Shown in pieces: positions 1-8,760 of a stretch of DNA of 54,109 nucleotides. The DNA comes from Pseudomonadota bacterium (lineage in GTDB: Bacteria; Pseudomonadota; Alphaproteobacteria; Rhizobiales; Rhizobiaceae): contig JAEWOP010000268.1 in NCBI GenBank assembly GCA_023399635.1, positions 1-54,109 of the forward strand, in the 5' to 3' direction. The translations under genes and the position numbers were made by a program. Under the pieces are notes generated by a model that was not told where the DNA came from, made no database searches, and worked only from the letters and a program-made list of their open reading frames with translations. Positions within the stretch are counted from its first letter, which is position 1. Every line of letters starts with the position of its first letter.

Positions 1-1101
1 GCCTAGACGCGCACCCGATACGGGATCAAAGACGACCGCCTTGTCGAGATTGAAAACGAATGTGAATTGCTCGCGCACCGCGATGTTCACATCGGCGCGG
101 GCGCGGCCAGTAAAGGAAGTTCCGTGAAGATTTGCCGTTACGAATGTGTCTGAACCGGTTGGCTCCACAAGGGCGACATCTGCCTTGACCTTCGCAACGG
201 CTCCGGCCTCGGGATCGACCAGCCCCTCATCTGTGATCCCTTCTGGCCGCAACCCGAGGATTACGTCAGCGCCTTCGCCAAGCCCACCTGTTACGGAAGA
301 TGGAACCGGAACATGGACGGCGCCACCAAACATCGCGATATGGCGAACACCATCGACATCGATGACCTTGCCTTCCAACATGTTCATGGCAGGAGAGCCC
401 ATGAAGTCGGCAACGAACAGGTTCGCCGGACGATTGTAGATCTCTGGCGGAGTGCCGACCTGCTGGATCGCGCCGTCCTTGAGAACGACGATCTTCGTCG
501 CAAGGGTCATGGCTTCGATCTGATCATGCGTTACGTAAACGATAGTGGCCCCTGTGTTGTGGTGCAGAGACTTGATCTCCGCCCTCATCTCCACGCGCAG
601 TTTCGCATCAAGATTGGAAAGCGGTTCGTCGAAAAGGAAGAGCCGAGGCTGGCGGACCAGAGCTCGCCCCATCGCCACGCGCTGGCGCTGTCCGCCAGAA
701 AGCTGGCTTGGTCGGCGGTTCAGCAGGTGTTCGATCTGCAGGATCTTGGCCACGTTTCGGATCAGTTCGACACGTTCAGCCTTCTCCACCCCGCGCATCT
801 CCAGCGCGAAACCGATATTCTCTTCTACCGTCATGTTGGGATAGAGCGCGTAGCTCTGGAAAACCATTGCGATGTCGCGCTTGGACGGGTGCAGATCGTT
901 GATCACCTGACCGTCCAGTACGATCTCTCCCGCCGTCAGTGGCATCAGGCCTGCGACCGCATTCAGCAGCGTGGACTTTCCGCAGCCAGACGGGCCAACA
1001 AGTACAAGGAAGCCGCCTTTTTCGAGCTCGATGCTGATGTCCTTCAGAACCTCGTTGTTGCCGATCTTCTTGCTGAGGTTCTTGATTTCGAGAAAGTTCA
1101 T
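1..1101 (-). CDS. Sugar ABC transporter ATP-binding protein (UgpC/MalK type), 3' end cut by window edge
   Basis: This is the ATPase that energises the sugar importer encoded just upstream. The frame opens with ATG at 1101 and stays open to base 1, giving 367 residues; MalK/UgpC-type ATPases usually have 350-370, so only the last few codons can be missing. Visible motifs are Walker A GPSGCGKS at about residues 36-43, the Q-loop in VFQSYALYP near residue 82, the signature LSGGQRQR, Walker B RLFLFDEP and the switch His in VTHDQIEAM, followed by a C-terminal TOBE/regulatory region. It begins 5 bp after the stop of the second permease, so it is the last gene of the operon. Family assignment is firm; the sugar is not determined by the ATPase. 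Confidence 0.93.
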   Translation of the reverse strand, partial: MNFLEIKNLSKKIGNNEVLKDISIELEKGGFLVLVGPSGCGKSTLLNAVAGLMPLTAGEIVLDGQVINDLHPSKRDIAMVFQSYALYPNMTVEENIGFALEMRGVEKAERVELIRNVAKILQIEHLLNRRPSQLSGGQRQRVAMGRALVRQPRLFLFDEPLSNLDAKLRVEMRAEIKSLHHNTGATIVYVTHDQIEAMTLATKIVVLKDGAIQQVGTPPEIYNRPANLFVADFMGSPAMNMLEGKVIDVDGVRHIAMFGGAVHVPVPSSVTGGLGEGADVILGLRPEGITDEGLVDPEAGAVAKVKADVALVEPTGSDTFVTANLHGTSFTGRARADVNIAVREQFTFVFNLDKAVVFDPVSGARLG

Positions 1102-1105
1102 TCGA

Positions 1106-1987
1106 TTATCCCTTGACTGCACCGGCCATAAGGCCGCGCACGAAATAGCGTCCGGCAACGACGTAGACGAACAAGGTCGGCAGCGCCGCGAACACGGCGG
1201 CCGCCATGTCGACATTGTATTCCTTCACCCCGGTCGACGAGGAAACGAGGTTGTTGAGCGCAACCGTCATCGGCGATTCTGAGCCCGAGGAGAACGACAC
1301 GCCAAACAGGAAGTCATTCCAGATATTCGTGAACTGGTAGATGACGGTTACGACTATGATCGGCCCCGAACTCGGCAGAAGGATGCGCCAGAAGATCTTG
1401 AAGAAACCGGCACCGTCCATCATAGCCGCCTTGATGAGCTCGTCCGGAAAGGCCTCGTAGTAGTTGCGGAAGAACAGCGTCGTAAATCCCAGTCCGTACA
1501 CCACATGGACGAAGACGAGGCCCGAGGTTGTGTTGGCGATGCCAAAAATGCCGAGCACCCGCGCCATGGGAATGAGTACTGCTTGAAACGGAATGAAGCA
1601 GGCAAACAGCATCAAGCCGAAGACCAGCTTGTGGCCGGGGAAGCGCCATTTCGTCAGCACGTAGCCATTGAGGGCACCAAGAGCTGTCGAGATGAGGACG
1701 GCGGGAACGACCATCTTGATGGAGTTCCAGAAATACCCCTTGATACCCTCACAGGTAACTCCGATACAGGCTTCACCCCACGCTTTGAACCATGAGTCCA
1801 GTGACGGGTCGCTCGGCAGAGCCAGCATGTCACCGCCCCGTATCTCCGCAAGCGACTTGAAAGAGGTGGTCAGCATGACATAGAGCGGCAGCAGGTAGAT
1901 CGCGGCAAGAAGGATAAGCAGCGAATAGATCACGATCCGCGCAGTTCTGGCCGAACCGGCGCTAACAGTATCGGAGGCGGCACTCAT
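1106..1987 (-). CDS. Sugar ABC transporter permease (MalG/AraQ type)
   Basis: Inner-membrane permease of the carbohydrate importer, 293 residues with six predicted membrane segments, the first at about residues 15-40. The ATPase-contact (EAA) loop is recognisable as LIKAAMMDGAGFFKIFWRIL followed by LPSSGPI. It overlaps the upstream permease by 4 bp (start and stop share ATGA), which implies translational coupling. A cysteine pair lies in the periplasmic stretch near residues 78-84 (ACIGVTCEGIKG), an insertion that many MalG-type permeases lack. MalG-type fold and operon position make the assignment secure; substrate is inferred only from the binding protein. Confidence 0.92.
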   Translation of the reverse strand: MSAASDTVSAGSARTARIVIYSLLILLAAIYLLPLYVMLTTSFKSLAEIRGGDMLALPSDPSLDSWFKAWGEACIGVTCEGIKGYFWNSIKMVVPAVLISTALGALNGYVLTKWRFPGHKLVFGLMLFACFIPFQAVLIPMARVLGIFGIANTTSGLVFVHVVYGLGFTTLFFRNYYEAFPDELIKAAMMDGAGFFKIFWRILLPSSGPIIVVTVIYQFTNIWNDFLFGVSFSSGSESPMTVALNNLVSSSTGVKEYNVDMAAAVFAALPTLFVYVVAGRYFVRGLMAGAVKG

Positions 1988-2910
1988 GACCGCTTCTCCC
2001 GAAGCTCGGAATAGAGATAGGGAACGATGATGGCGGTGATGCCCATCAACATCATGACGGCACTTGCCGAACCGACCGCCATCTGGCTGCGCGTGAATGT
2101 GTAGGAATACATGAAGGTGGACGGCAGTTCAGTTGCGTTGCCCGGCCCGCCCCCGGTCAATGCGATCACCAGGTCGTAGGACTTGATCGCCATGTGTGCC
2201 AGGACGATGAAGGCAGACAGGAAGACGGGACGCAGCATCGGAATGATGATGCGTCTATAGATCGAAAATGTCGGCGCGCCGTCGATCTGTGCCGCCTTGA
2301 TGATCTCGCCGTCAATGCCGCGAAGACCGGCAAGGAACATGGCCATCACGAAGCCGGAAGCCTGCCAGACGCCGGCAATCACGATCGTATAGATTGCCAT
2401 GTCCGTGTTGATCAGCCAGTCGAACTTGAAGCTTTCCCATCCAAGGTTGTGCATCGTCTTTTCCAGACCAAGACCTGGGTTGAGGAACCACTTCCAGGCC
2501 GTACCTGTCACGACGAACGAGAGCGCCATCGGGTACAGAAAGATCGGCCGCAAAATTCCTTCAGCGCGGATGCGCTGGTCCATCAGGATCGCTATGAAAA
2601 GCCCGAGTACCGTGCAGATGCTGATATAAAGAATCCCGAAGATGGCGAGGTTCTTGATCGCCATGTACCAGTTCGGCTGGGACCACAGGCGATAGTAGGC
2701 ATCGAGCCCCACCAGATCGTAGATCGGCAAGATTCGCGATCGGGTGAATGACAGATAAACCGTCCAGAGAATGAAGCCGTAAACGAAAACGAGGGTGATG
2801 GCGAAGGACGGAGCCAACACGATCTTCGGCAGCAGCGTACCGACACGATCCGCAAAAGACCGGCGCGGTCGCTCCGGCGTCACGAAAGGAACGGGTTCGA
2901 TCGTCGTCAT
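1984..2910 (-). CDS. Sugar ABC transporter permease (MalF/UgpA type)
   Basis: First membrane subunit of the importer, 308 residues. A cytoplasmic N-terminus of about 30 residues, containing basic PERPRRSFADR, precedes six predicted membrane helices. The EAA loop reads IIKAAQIDGAPTFSIYRRII and precedes the conserved IPMLRPVF. The start ATG at 2910 is preceded by a GGAGGTG ribosome site. It lies 96 bp downstream of the binding-protein gene, and that gap is filled by a 32-bp perfect palindrome. Together with the 293-residue permease it forms the heterodimeric channel typical of the CUT1 carbohydrate family. Confidence 0.92.
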   Translation of the reverse strand: MTTIEPVPFVTPERPRRSFADRVGTLLPKIVLAPSFAITLVFVYGFILWTVYLSFTRSRILPIYDLVGLDAYYRLWSQPNWYMAIKNLAIFGILYISICTVLGLFIAILMDQRIRAEGILRPIFLYPMALSFVVTGTAWKWFLNPGLGLEKTMHNLGWESFKFDWLINTDMAIYTIVIAGVWQASGFVMAMFLAGLRGIDGEIIKAAQIDGAPTFSIYRRIIIPMLRPVFLSAFIVLAHMAIKSYDLVIALTGGGPGNATELPSTFMYSYTFTRSQMAVGSASAVMMLMGITAIIVPYLYSELREKRS

Positions 2911-2954
2911 GGATCACCTCCGGCGAGACGCGCGGATCTGGTATGGGTGCCAGT

Positions 2955-2986
2955 TGGAGATGGCCGGAAGCTTCCGGCCATCTCCA
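2955..2986. repeat. 32-bp perfect palindrome between binding-protein and permease genes
   Basis: TGGAGATGGCCGGAAG (2955-2970) is followed directly by its exact reverse complement (2971-2986). In the mRNA this would form a very stable stem of 14 or so base pairs with a minimal loop. There is no T-run after it on the minus strand, so it is more likely an RNA-stabilising or partially attenuating hairpin at the 3' end of the binding-protein message than a full terminator. Confidence 0.8.
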
Positions 2987-3006
2987 GATTTGCATGGTGA
3001 TTGAGC

Positions 3007-4263
3007 TTACTGGGCGGCAGCAACTGCCTGCGGCAGACGCTCCAGCGCCTGATCGGTGGTGATCTGCCCGTTCAAATGCTGAGTGACGACGTCGAAGACT
3101 GCTTCCTTGACCGAGGAAGGCTGGGCGTGACCATGAGCGAGCGAGCCGGCGAGATTGCCGCTTGCAGCCGCTTCCGCCAGGTCCTTCATGCCCTTCTTGC
3201 CGCAGTCGTCAAAATCGGTGTCCGGGACATCGGTGCGAGCCGGAACCGACCCCTTGACGGTGTTGAATGCGATCTGGAAGGCCGGATCCTCAACGGCGGC
3301 AGCCATTTTCAGTTGCGCATCGCGCTTGTCATCACCGACATCGAACATCACGAACTGGTCAGAATTGAAGAGTACCGACCCCTGGGTGCCCGGGAAGCGC
3401 ATGCAGACAAAGTCCGTGCCCGGCTTCTTGTCGGCGCGCAACCACTCTCCCTTTGACCAGTCGCCCATCTGCTGAGCGCCAGCCTGTCCTTCCATCACCA
3501 GTGCGGTGGTCAGGTTCCAGTCACGCCCGGAGAAGTTAGGGTCAAAGTAACCGCGAAGCTTCGTCATGTTGTCGAAGACCTGGCGCATGGTATCGCTGGA
3601 AAGCGACTCCGCATCAGCTTCAATCACCGCCTTCTTGTAGAAGTCCATGCCGCCGACCGAAAGCACGACTGCTTCCCAGAGAGTGCCATCCTGCCAGGGC
3701 TGCCCCCCATGGGCGAGTGGCGTGATGCCCTGTTCCTTGAACTTGTCCAGCAGCGCGAACAGTTCGTCCATGTTCTGAGGTTCTGCGCCACCGGCCTTGT
3801 CAAGCGCAGCCTTGTTCAACCATAGCCAGTTGGTTGAGTGAACATTGACAGGTGCTGCAATCCAGTCGCCCTCGTATTTTGAAAACTCCTGCAGGGCAGC
3901 CGGAATGACCTTATCCCAGCCCTGCTCGGTAGCGAGCTCGTTCAGGTTGCCCACAACCCCCATCTCTGCCCAGTCCTTGATATCAAAGCCAAGCATCTGC
4001 ACGGCCGTCGGCGGATCGCCGGAGGTAACGCGAGCACGAAGCGCCGTCATCGCCTGTACGCCAGAACCACCGGCGACCGGCATGTCCTGCCAGGAGATCC
4101 CCTCCTTCTGCAGGTTCTCTTTCAGCACGTTCAGAGCAGCGGCTTCACCACCAGAAGTCCACCAGTGAAGAACTTCGACGCTCTCCTGCGCCTTGGCAGC
4201 GCCTGCCATAACCGCCACAAGAGCAACGCTCGTAGCCAGCTTCGTAAGTGTTTTAATCGTCAT
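3007..4263 (-). CDS. Carbohydrate ABC transporter substrate-binding protein (GtsA-like, CUT1)
   Basis: Periplasmic sugar-binding protein of 418 residues. A Sec signal peptide occupies about residues 1-25 with a likely cut after AKA (AKA-QESVE). The mature start VEVLHWWTSGGEAAALNVLK, and later AVAGGSGVQ-like and SGDPP.A.QMLGFDIKDWAEMG segments, resemble the glucose/mannose-binding GtsA group rather than maltose or glycerol-phosphate binders. It is the first gene of the importer operon and faces the LacI-type regulator. A monosaccharide (glucose, mannose, galactose) is the best guess from similarity as I remember it; other sugars remain possible. The start has an AGGGAGA ribosome site. Confidence 0.9.
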   Translation of the reverse strand: MTIKTLTKLATSVALVAVMAGAAKAQESVEVLHWWTSGGEAAALNVLKENLQKEGISWQDMPVAGGSGVQAMTALRARVTSGDPPTAVQMLGFDIKDWAEMGVVGNLNELATEQGWDKVIPAALQEFSKYEGDWIAAPVNVHSTNWLWLNKAALDKAGGAEPQNMDELFALLDKFKEQGITPLAHGGQPWQDGTLWEAVVLSVGGMDFYKKAVIEADAESLSSDTMRQVFDNMTKLRGYFDPNFSGRDWNLTTALVMEGQAGAQQMGDWSKGEWLRADKKPGTDFVCMRFPGTQGSVLFNSDQFVMFDVGDDKRDAQLKMAAAVEDPAFQIAFNTVKGSVPARTDVPDTDFDDCGKKGMKDLAEAAASGNLAGSLAHGHAQPSSVKEAVFDVVTQHLNGQITTDQALERLPQAVAAAQ

Positions 4264-4306
4264 GGAAATCTCCCTCTAAGTCCGGGCTCCTCTCCGGATG
4301 CTTCAT

Positions 4307-4320
4307 TTATAACGATATAA
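4307..4320. promoter_or_regulatory. Operator-like palindrome upstream of the sugar importer
   Basis: TTATAACGATATAA is nearly symmetrical around a central CG, the usual layout of LacI-family operators. It lies 44 bp upstream of the binding-protein start, where a repressor would block transcription. A 13/14 identical copy is found at 4439-4452. Confidence 0.6.
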
Positions 4321-4438
4321 AAGCGGAGTGTGTCAACCCTGCCGCTTAGCAGCCAAAAGAGGCGAAACAAGACCGCTTCATTGAAATCTCAGAATAAATT
4401 CCTCTACCCATGAGAATGCAAGACGTTGCTCAGCGCGG

Positions 4439-4452
4439 TTATAACGATATAT
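4439..4452. promoter_or_regulatory. Second operator-like copy at the 5' end of the LacI gene
   Basis: TTATAACGATATAT repeats the element at 4307-4320 in the same orientation, 132 bp away. It sits 44 bp upstream of the regulator's start codon, mirroring the spacing on the importer side. Two sites on either side of a divergent promoter region suggest autoregulation and possibly a repression loop. Confidence 0.6.
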
Positions 4453-4495
4453 TATTGCGATGCTCCGCTGTGAGCTTGGGAGGAAAGGAGGAGCG

Positions 4496-5545
4496 ATGGG
4501 CAACGGAAGCGGAGAGGGACGGCGATCTGACGCAACCGCAACACGAGGTACGTACATCAAGAACGATGCAAAGCCGACGCTACGTACTGTGGCGGCGTTG
4601 ACAGGACTGGCCGTGACGACAGTATCGAGAGCGCTCGCCGACGCTCCGCAGATTGCACTCGAGACACGCCAGCGCGTGCGCCGCGTGGCGGAGGAAATCG
4701 GCTATCTCCCCGATCGGGCCGCGCAGAGACTTCGTACTGGACGTACCAATGTCATAAGCTTGGTACTGGACCCGCACGAGGAGATCCTTGGCTATACGAC
4801 CTCAATGATCAACGGCCTGACGGAAGCACTCCGGGGCACCACCTATCACCTCGTCATCACCCCGCATTTCTCCGACACACCGCCGTTGGAACCAGTGCGC
4901 CACATCATGCGTAATCGCATGGCCGACGGCATCATCTTCACCCGCACCGAACCCTCAGACGAGCGGGTAAAGCTGCTGCTGGAACACGACTTTCCCTTCA
5001 TCTGCCATGGCCGAACAGAACTGGCGACGCAGCATCCCTACGTCGACTTCGACAACTATGCGTTTGCCTATAATGCCGCAAAAAAGTTGATTGCCGGGGG
5101 TGCCAAGAAGCTATGTATCATACTGCCACCAGAGCGTTTCACCTTCGCGCAGCACATGCGCCATGGCTTCATGACGGCTGTGCGCGAAGAAGGTATTGCC
5201 TTCGAGATTCCCAAGGAAGTGACGCTGGATAGTAAGTCGGAGGAGATCCGCGAACTCGTTTACCAGCGGCTTTCAGGACCGGACCGGCCGGATGGCTTCA
5301 TCTGCGGCGGCGAAGTATCAGCGCTGGCCGTCATGGCGGCGGCTCATGATCATGGCCTGGATCTTTGCCGCGACCTGCGACTTGTGGGCAAGCAGACCTC
5401 GGGGTTGTTCGACCAGATCAGACCCCGCACCGAAACGATCTACGAAGACCTTTCCGAAGCCGGCGCGCTGATGGGACGTCTCCTGCTGAAGCGGATCGCA
5501 GGCCATCCCCCGGTTTCCGAGTTGCAGGTGGTACAGACCATCTGA
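4496..5545 (+). CDS. LacI-family transcriptional regulator of the adjacent sugar importer
   Basis: DNA-binding sugar-responsive repressor of 349 residues. The N-terminal helix-turn-helix reads TLRTVAALTGLAVTTVSRAL with the hinge GYLPDRAAQRLRTG, followed by a periplasmic-binding-protein-like effector domain from about residue 75 to the end. I chose ATG 4496 rather than the in-frame ATG at 4460 because a strong AGGAAAGGAGG site lies just before 4496 and the earlier ATG is only 8 bp from the operator-like sequence. An extra hydrophilic tail of about 25 residues precedes the HTH. Divergent position and paired operators make it the likely regulator of the importer. Confidence 0.92.
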   Translation: MGNGSGEGRRSDATATRGTYIKNDAKPTLRTVAALTGLAVTTVSRALADAPQIALETRQRVRRVAEEIGYLPDRAAQRLRTGRTNVISLVLDPHEEILGYTTSMINGLTEALRGTTYHLVITPHFSDTPPLEPVRHIMRNRMADGIIFTRTEPSDERVKLLLEHDFPFICHGRTELATQHPYVDFDNYAFAYNAAKKLIAGGAKKLCIILPPERFTFAQHMRHGFMTAVREEGIAFEIPKEVTLDSKSEEIRELVYQRLSGPDRPDGFICGGEVSALAVMAAAHDHGLDLCRDLRLVGKQTSGLFDQIRPRTETIYEDLSEAGALMGRLLLKRIAGHPPVSELQVVQTI

Positions 5546-5563
5546 AGCACCTGCAGGTTGATG

Positions 5564-7069
5564 CTAATCTTCTTCCTGGAAGACCTGGTCGCGCTTCGCT
5601 CGCACGCTCGGCAGGAAAACAACCACCAGAACTGCCAAGGCAATGACTAGCAGCGTAGCACTGATCGGACGGGTAAAGAACGTGGTTGGGTCCCCTCGCG
5701 ACAGGATCATGGCACGCCGCAGGTTTTCCTCCAGCAGAGGCCCCAGTACGAAGCCAAGCAGCAGCGGCGCCGGCTCGCAACGCAGCTTCACCAGCACGTA
5801 GCCGATCAAACCAAAGAAGGCGACCGCGAAGAGGTCGTAGACGTTCGAGTTGACGCTGTAGACCCCGATGGAGCAGAAGGCCATGATGATGGGGAAAAGT
5901 ACGTAGTAGGGGATGGTGAGGAGCTTCACCCAAAGCCCGATCAACGGCAGGTTCAGGACCACCAGCATCAGGTTGCCGATCCACATAGAGGCGATGATGC
6001 CCCAGAAGAGCGCCGGCTGCTCGGTCGCGACATTTGGTCCTGGAACGATACCTTGGATAATCATCGCACCGATCATCAGCGCCATTACAGGGTTCGCCGG
6101 AATACCTAGCGTCAGAAGCGGAATGAACGACGTTTGCGCCCCTGCATTGTTGGCCGACTCCGGACCCGCAACGCCGGCGATTGCTCCTTGACCGAATTCC
6201 TCCGGCTTGTCCGATACACGCTTCTCCACCGTATAGGAGGCAAAGGATGCCAGAATGGCACCGCCACCGGGCAAGATACCGAGGGCTGATCCGATGACCG
6301 TGCCCCGCAGGACCGGGGCCACCATCTTCCTGAAGTCTTCCTTCGTCGGCAGCAGGCCGCTCACTTTCGCCATCAACAGCGAGCGGGTCTTCTCGTTTTC
6401 TAGGTTGCGCAGGATTTCGGCGATGCCGAAGACACCAACCGCAACGGCAACGAAGTTCAAGCCATCAGAATATTCGCGGATCCCGAGGGTGAACCTCGGG
6501 GTGCCGGTGTAGATGTCCGTCCCGACGAGCCCCAAAAGCAGGCCAAGCGCGACCATCGCCAGCGCCTTGATGACCGAACCGTGTGCCAGAGCGATCGACG
6601 ACACCAGACCGACGATCATCAGCGAGAAGTATTCTGCCGAGCCGAACTGCAAGGCGATCTCGGTGAGTGGGGGAGCGAAGATGGCGACCAGAAAGGTCGA
6701 GACCGTTCCTGCGAAGAACGAGCCGAGCGCGGCAATGGAAAGCGCGGCCCCCGCCCTTCCCTTCCGCGCCATCTGGTAGCCATCGATGGCCGTGACGGCT
6801 GACGAGGATTCCCCGGGCATGTTGATCAGGATGGCGGTGGTGGAGCCACCATACTGGGCGCCGTAGTAAATGCCGGCCAGCATGATGAGCGACGAGACCG
6901 GCTCAAGCTGGAAGGTGATTGGCAGGAGCATCGCGATGGTTGCAGTAGCACCGATCCCCGGAAGCACGCCGATCAGCGTCCCGAGCAGGACCCCGATCAG
7001 GCAGAAGAACAGGTTGTCTATCGAAGACGCCGTGGAAAAGCCCAAGGCAAGATTGCTCAAGAAGTCCAT
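5564..7069 (-). CDS. tctA: Tripartite tricarboxylate transporter large permease TctA
   Basis: The 501-residue membrane subunit of a TTT-type importer for tricarboxylates or related carboxylates. It has the family-typical segments GTLIGVLPGIGATATIAMLL near residues 30-50 and YGGSTTAILINMPGESSSAV near 68-88, with 11-12 predicted membrane helices. It starts 9 bp after the TctB stop and is the last gene of the tctCBA unit. Its 3' end lies 18 bp from the 3' end of the LacI gene, so the two are convergent. Length is normal for TctA. Confidence 0.95.
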   Translation of the reverse strand: MDFLSNLALGFSTASSIDNLFFCLIGVLLGTLIGVLPGIGATATIAMLLPITFQLEPVSSLIMLAGIYYGAQYGGSTTAILINMPGESSSAVTAIDGYQMARKGRAGAALSIAALGSFFAGTVSTFLVAIFAPPLTEIALQFGSAEYFSLMIVGLVSSIALAHGSVIKALAMVALGLLLGLVGTDIYTGTPRFTLGIREYSDGLNFVAVAVGVFGIAEILRNLENEKTRSLLMAKVSGLLPTKEDFRKMVAPVLRGTVIGSALGILPGGGAILASFASYTVEKRVSDKPEEFGQGAIAGVAGPESANNAGAQTSFIPLLTLGIPANPVMALMIGAMIIQGIVPGPNVATEQPALFWGIIASMWIGNLMLVVLNLPLIGLWVKLLTIPYYVLFPIIMAFCSIGVYSVNSNVYDLFAVAFFGLIGYVLVKLRCEPAPLLLGFVLGPLLEENLRRAMILSRGDPTTFFTRPISATLLVIALAVLVVVFLPSVRAKRDQVFQEED

Positions 7070-7078
7070 CTGCCTCTC

Positions 7079-7540
7079 CTAGAACCCAAGCCAGGGGCCG
7101 AAGCGCCGGAACGGCAGACCACGACCATAGCTGAAAACAAGAACCGAAAAGACTGTCAGGCAAGACGCCAGGATCAGCGCCGTCAGAGGCTTCATCTTCC
7201 CTGATGCAAAGGAGGCGATGAGGGCCGTGAGAAACAGTGCCGGTACGAAACCGAGGCCGCGCACCGTGAGGCCAAAGAATATCGGTGCCGGCAGGATAAA
7301 GAACATGCCGCGCCAGGCGATATGCCCAATAGGCTCCCCCTCAACGCGGACGGCTTGAAACAGGATGACGCCGCCCAGCAGGATCAGGGCGCAAGCCAGG
7401 ACCAGAGGGAAATAGCCAGGGCCCATGCGAAATGCCGTACCCAATTCGAGCGACAGCGACTGGACCGCGAAGAACGCTCCGAGGCCAATAAAAAGCAAGC
7501 CGCAGAGCAGGTTGCTGGTGTCAAACTTCAAGGATTTCAT
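7079..7540 (-). CDS. tctB: Tripartite tricarboxylate transporter small permease TctB
   Basis: Small membrane subunit, 153 residues, with four to five hydrophobic segments at roughly residues 10-30, 43-65, 75-95, 100-115 and 120-140. The in-frame codon at 7576 would add 12 residues, but ATG 7540 is preceded by CGGAGTG at a good distance and matches the usual start of the family, close to the first helix. TctB proteins are poorly conserved; the call rests on size, membrane pattern and position between TctC and TctA. Confidence 0.9.
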   Translation of the reverse strand: MKSLKFDTSNLLCGLLFIGLGAFFAVQSLSLELGTAFRMGPGYFPLVLACALILLGGVILFQAVRVEGEPIGHIAWRGMFFILPAPIFFGLTVRGLGFVPALFLTALIASFASGKMKPLTALILASCLTVFSVLVFSYGRGLPFRRFGPWLGF

Positions 7541-7580
7541 AGTCACTCCGGAAGCGGGAAGGCTTAGCGGATGCACCAGA

Positions 7581-7614
7581 GGGTCATCCTCTCGCGGGAA
7601 GGAGAGGATGACCC
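7581..7614. repeat. 13-bp perfect stem-loop between tctC and tctB
   Basis: GGGTCATCCTCTC (7581-7593) pairs perfectly with GAGAGGATGACCC (7602-7614) around an 8-nt loop. It lies 22 bp downstream of the tctC stop. No T-run follows on the minus strand, which suggests a 3' stabilising or attenuating structure for the binding-protein mRNA rather than a complete terminator. Confidence 0.8.
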
Positions 7615-7636
7615 AGTTACTTACATGCGGTTTCGC

Positions 7637-8620
7637 TTAGTCGGCGTACTCGCCGGCAGCCTCGATGACTGGCTTCCAGCGCTCGATCTCGCCTTCAAGC
7701 TTCGCCTTCAGTGCCTCCGGCGTCGCATCCGTCTGTGGAGATGGCTCCGTACCCAACTCCGCAAAACGGGCGGCGACATTCGGATCCGCGAGAGCAACCT
7801 TAAGCGACGCCGACAAGCGGCTTACAGCTTCGGCCGGCGTGCCTTTTGGTGCATACACGCCGTGCCAGATACCAACCTGGAAGTCGGAAAGCCCGCCTTC
7901 GGCCGCTGTCGGCACATCCTTGAGAACATCGAGGCGTTCTGGGGACGTAACGGCATAGGCCTTGATGGTGCCACCCTGAATCTGCTTCGTCGTGTTGGTC
8001 GTCTGGTCGCACATGATGTCAACCTGGCCGCCGAGAAGGTCCGTCATCGCCGGGCCCGTTCCCTTGTAAGGGACCGTGACAAGCGGCGTCTCGATTGCGC
8101 TCATGAACAGCATGCCGCAAAGGTGTGATGCGGCTCCGATACCGGCATTCGCTACAGTGACAGTGTCCTTGTTGGCCTTGGCGTATTCAATCAGTCCCTG
8201 CAGATCGGTCGGCTCGAGATCCTTGCGGGCAACAATGGTCATCGGCACTTCGGTAACCAAGCCGACATACTCGAAGGCTTCGAGCGTATTGTAGGGCAAT
8301 TGCCGGTAAAGCGTTGCGCTCGTGGCCATGCCGATATGGTGAAGCAGAAGGGTGTAGCCGTCCGCTTCGGCGTTGGCGACGCGGGCGGCGCCAAGGGTGC
8401 CGCCGGCACCACCGACATTTTCCACGATGACCTGTTGTCCCAGGTCGTTGGACATGGCTTCAGCAACCAGACGTGCAACCGTATCGGTCGGACCGCCAGC
8501 GGAGAATGGGACAACCATGGTGATCGTGCGGTCTGGATAGGTCTGCGCGCCTGCAACCGCAGAAAAGAAAGAGGCAGCCGCAAGAGCGGTCGCGCCAATA
8601 ATGGCGTTCAACGTTTTCAT
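7637..8620 (-). CDS. tctC: Tripartite tricarboxylate transporter substrate-binding protein TctC (Bug family)
   Basis: Periplasmic binding protein of about 327 residues. A Sec signal peptide spans residues 1-23 with probable cleavage at AGA-QTYPD; the mature protein begins with the Bug-family signature YPDRTITMVVPFSAGGPTD, followed by QQVIVENVGGAGGTLGA. Two ATGs are adjacent at 8623 and 8620; GGAGG spacing favours 8620. Earlier in-frame codons back to 8758 lie upstream of this ribosome site and would bury the signal peptide. It leads the tctCBA unit, and the upstream DctBD-like genes point to a di- or tricarboxylate as ligand, which is inference. Confidence 0.93.
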   Translation of the reverse strand: MKTLNAIIGATALAAASFFSAVAGAQTYPDRTITMVVPFSAGGPTDTVARLVAEAMSNDLGQQVIVENVGGAGGTLGAARVANAEADGYTLLLHHIGMATSATLYRQLPYNTLEAFEYVGLVTEVPMTIVARKDLEPTDLQGLIEYAKANKDTVTVANAGIGAASHLCGMLFMSAIETPLVTVPYKGTGPAMTDLLGGQVDIMCDQTTNTTKQIQGGTIKAYAVTSPERLDVLKDVPTAAEGGLSDFQVGIWHGVYAPKGTPAEAVSRLSASLKVALADPNVAARFAELGTEPSPQTDATPEALKAKLEGEIERWKPVIEAAGEYAD

Positions 8621-8760
8621 CATACTCCTCCAGATGAAAGATGCGAAGCCGGCGCAAGTTCCTCCCGTGCCAGCGTGCAGGAAGCTAGAAGACGGCTTTT
8701 TATTCTGGCAATCATCTATGACGCCGGGAGAAGCCTTTTGTTTCCCACGACAGAACATGA

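Noticed and set aside
313..1116. Long open frame on the plus strand opposite the first ATPase
   Set aside because: It is the antisense shadow of the ATP-binding protein, whose Walker and signature motifs prove the minus-strand frame.
8654..8672. Minus-strand TGGCAC ... TTGC upstream of tctC, like a sigma-54 -24/-12 promoter
   Set aside because: The GG and GC dinucleotides are 14 nt apart, whereas sigma-54 promoters need 10. No other pair with correct spacing and good sequence was found in the 200 bp.
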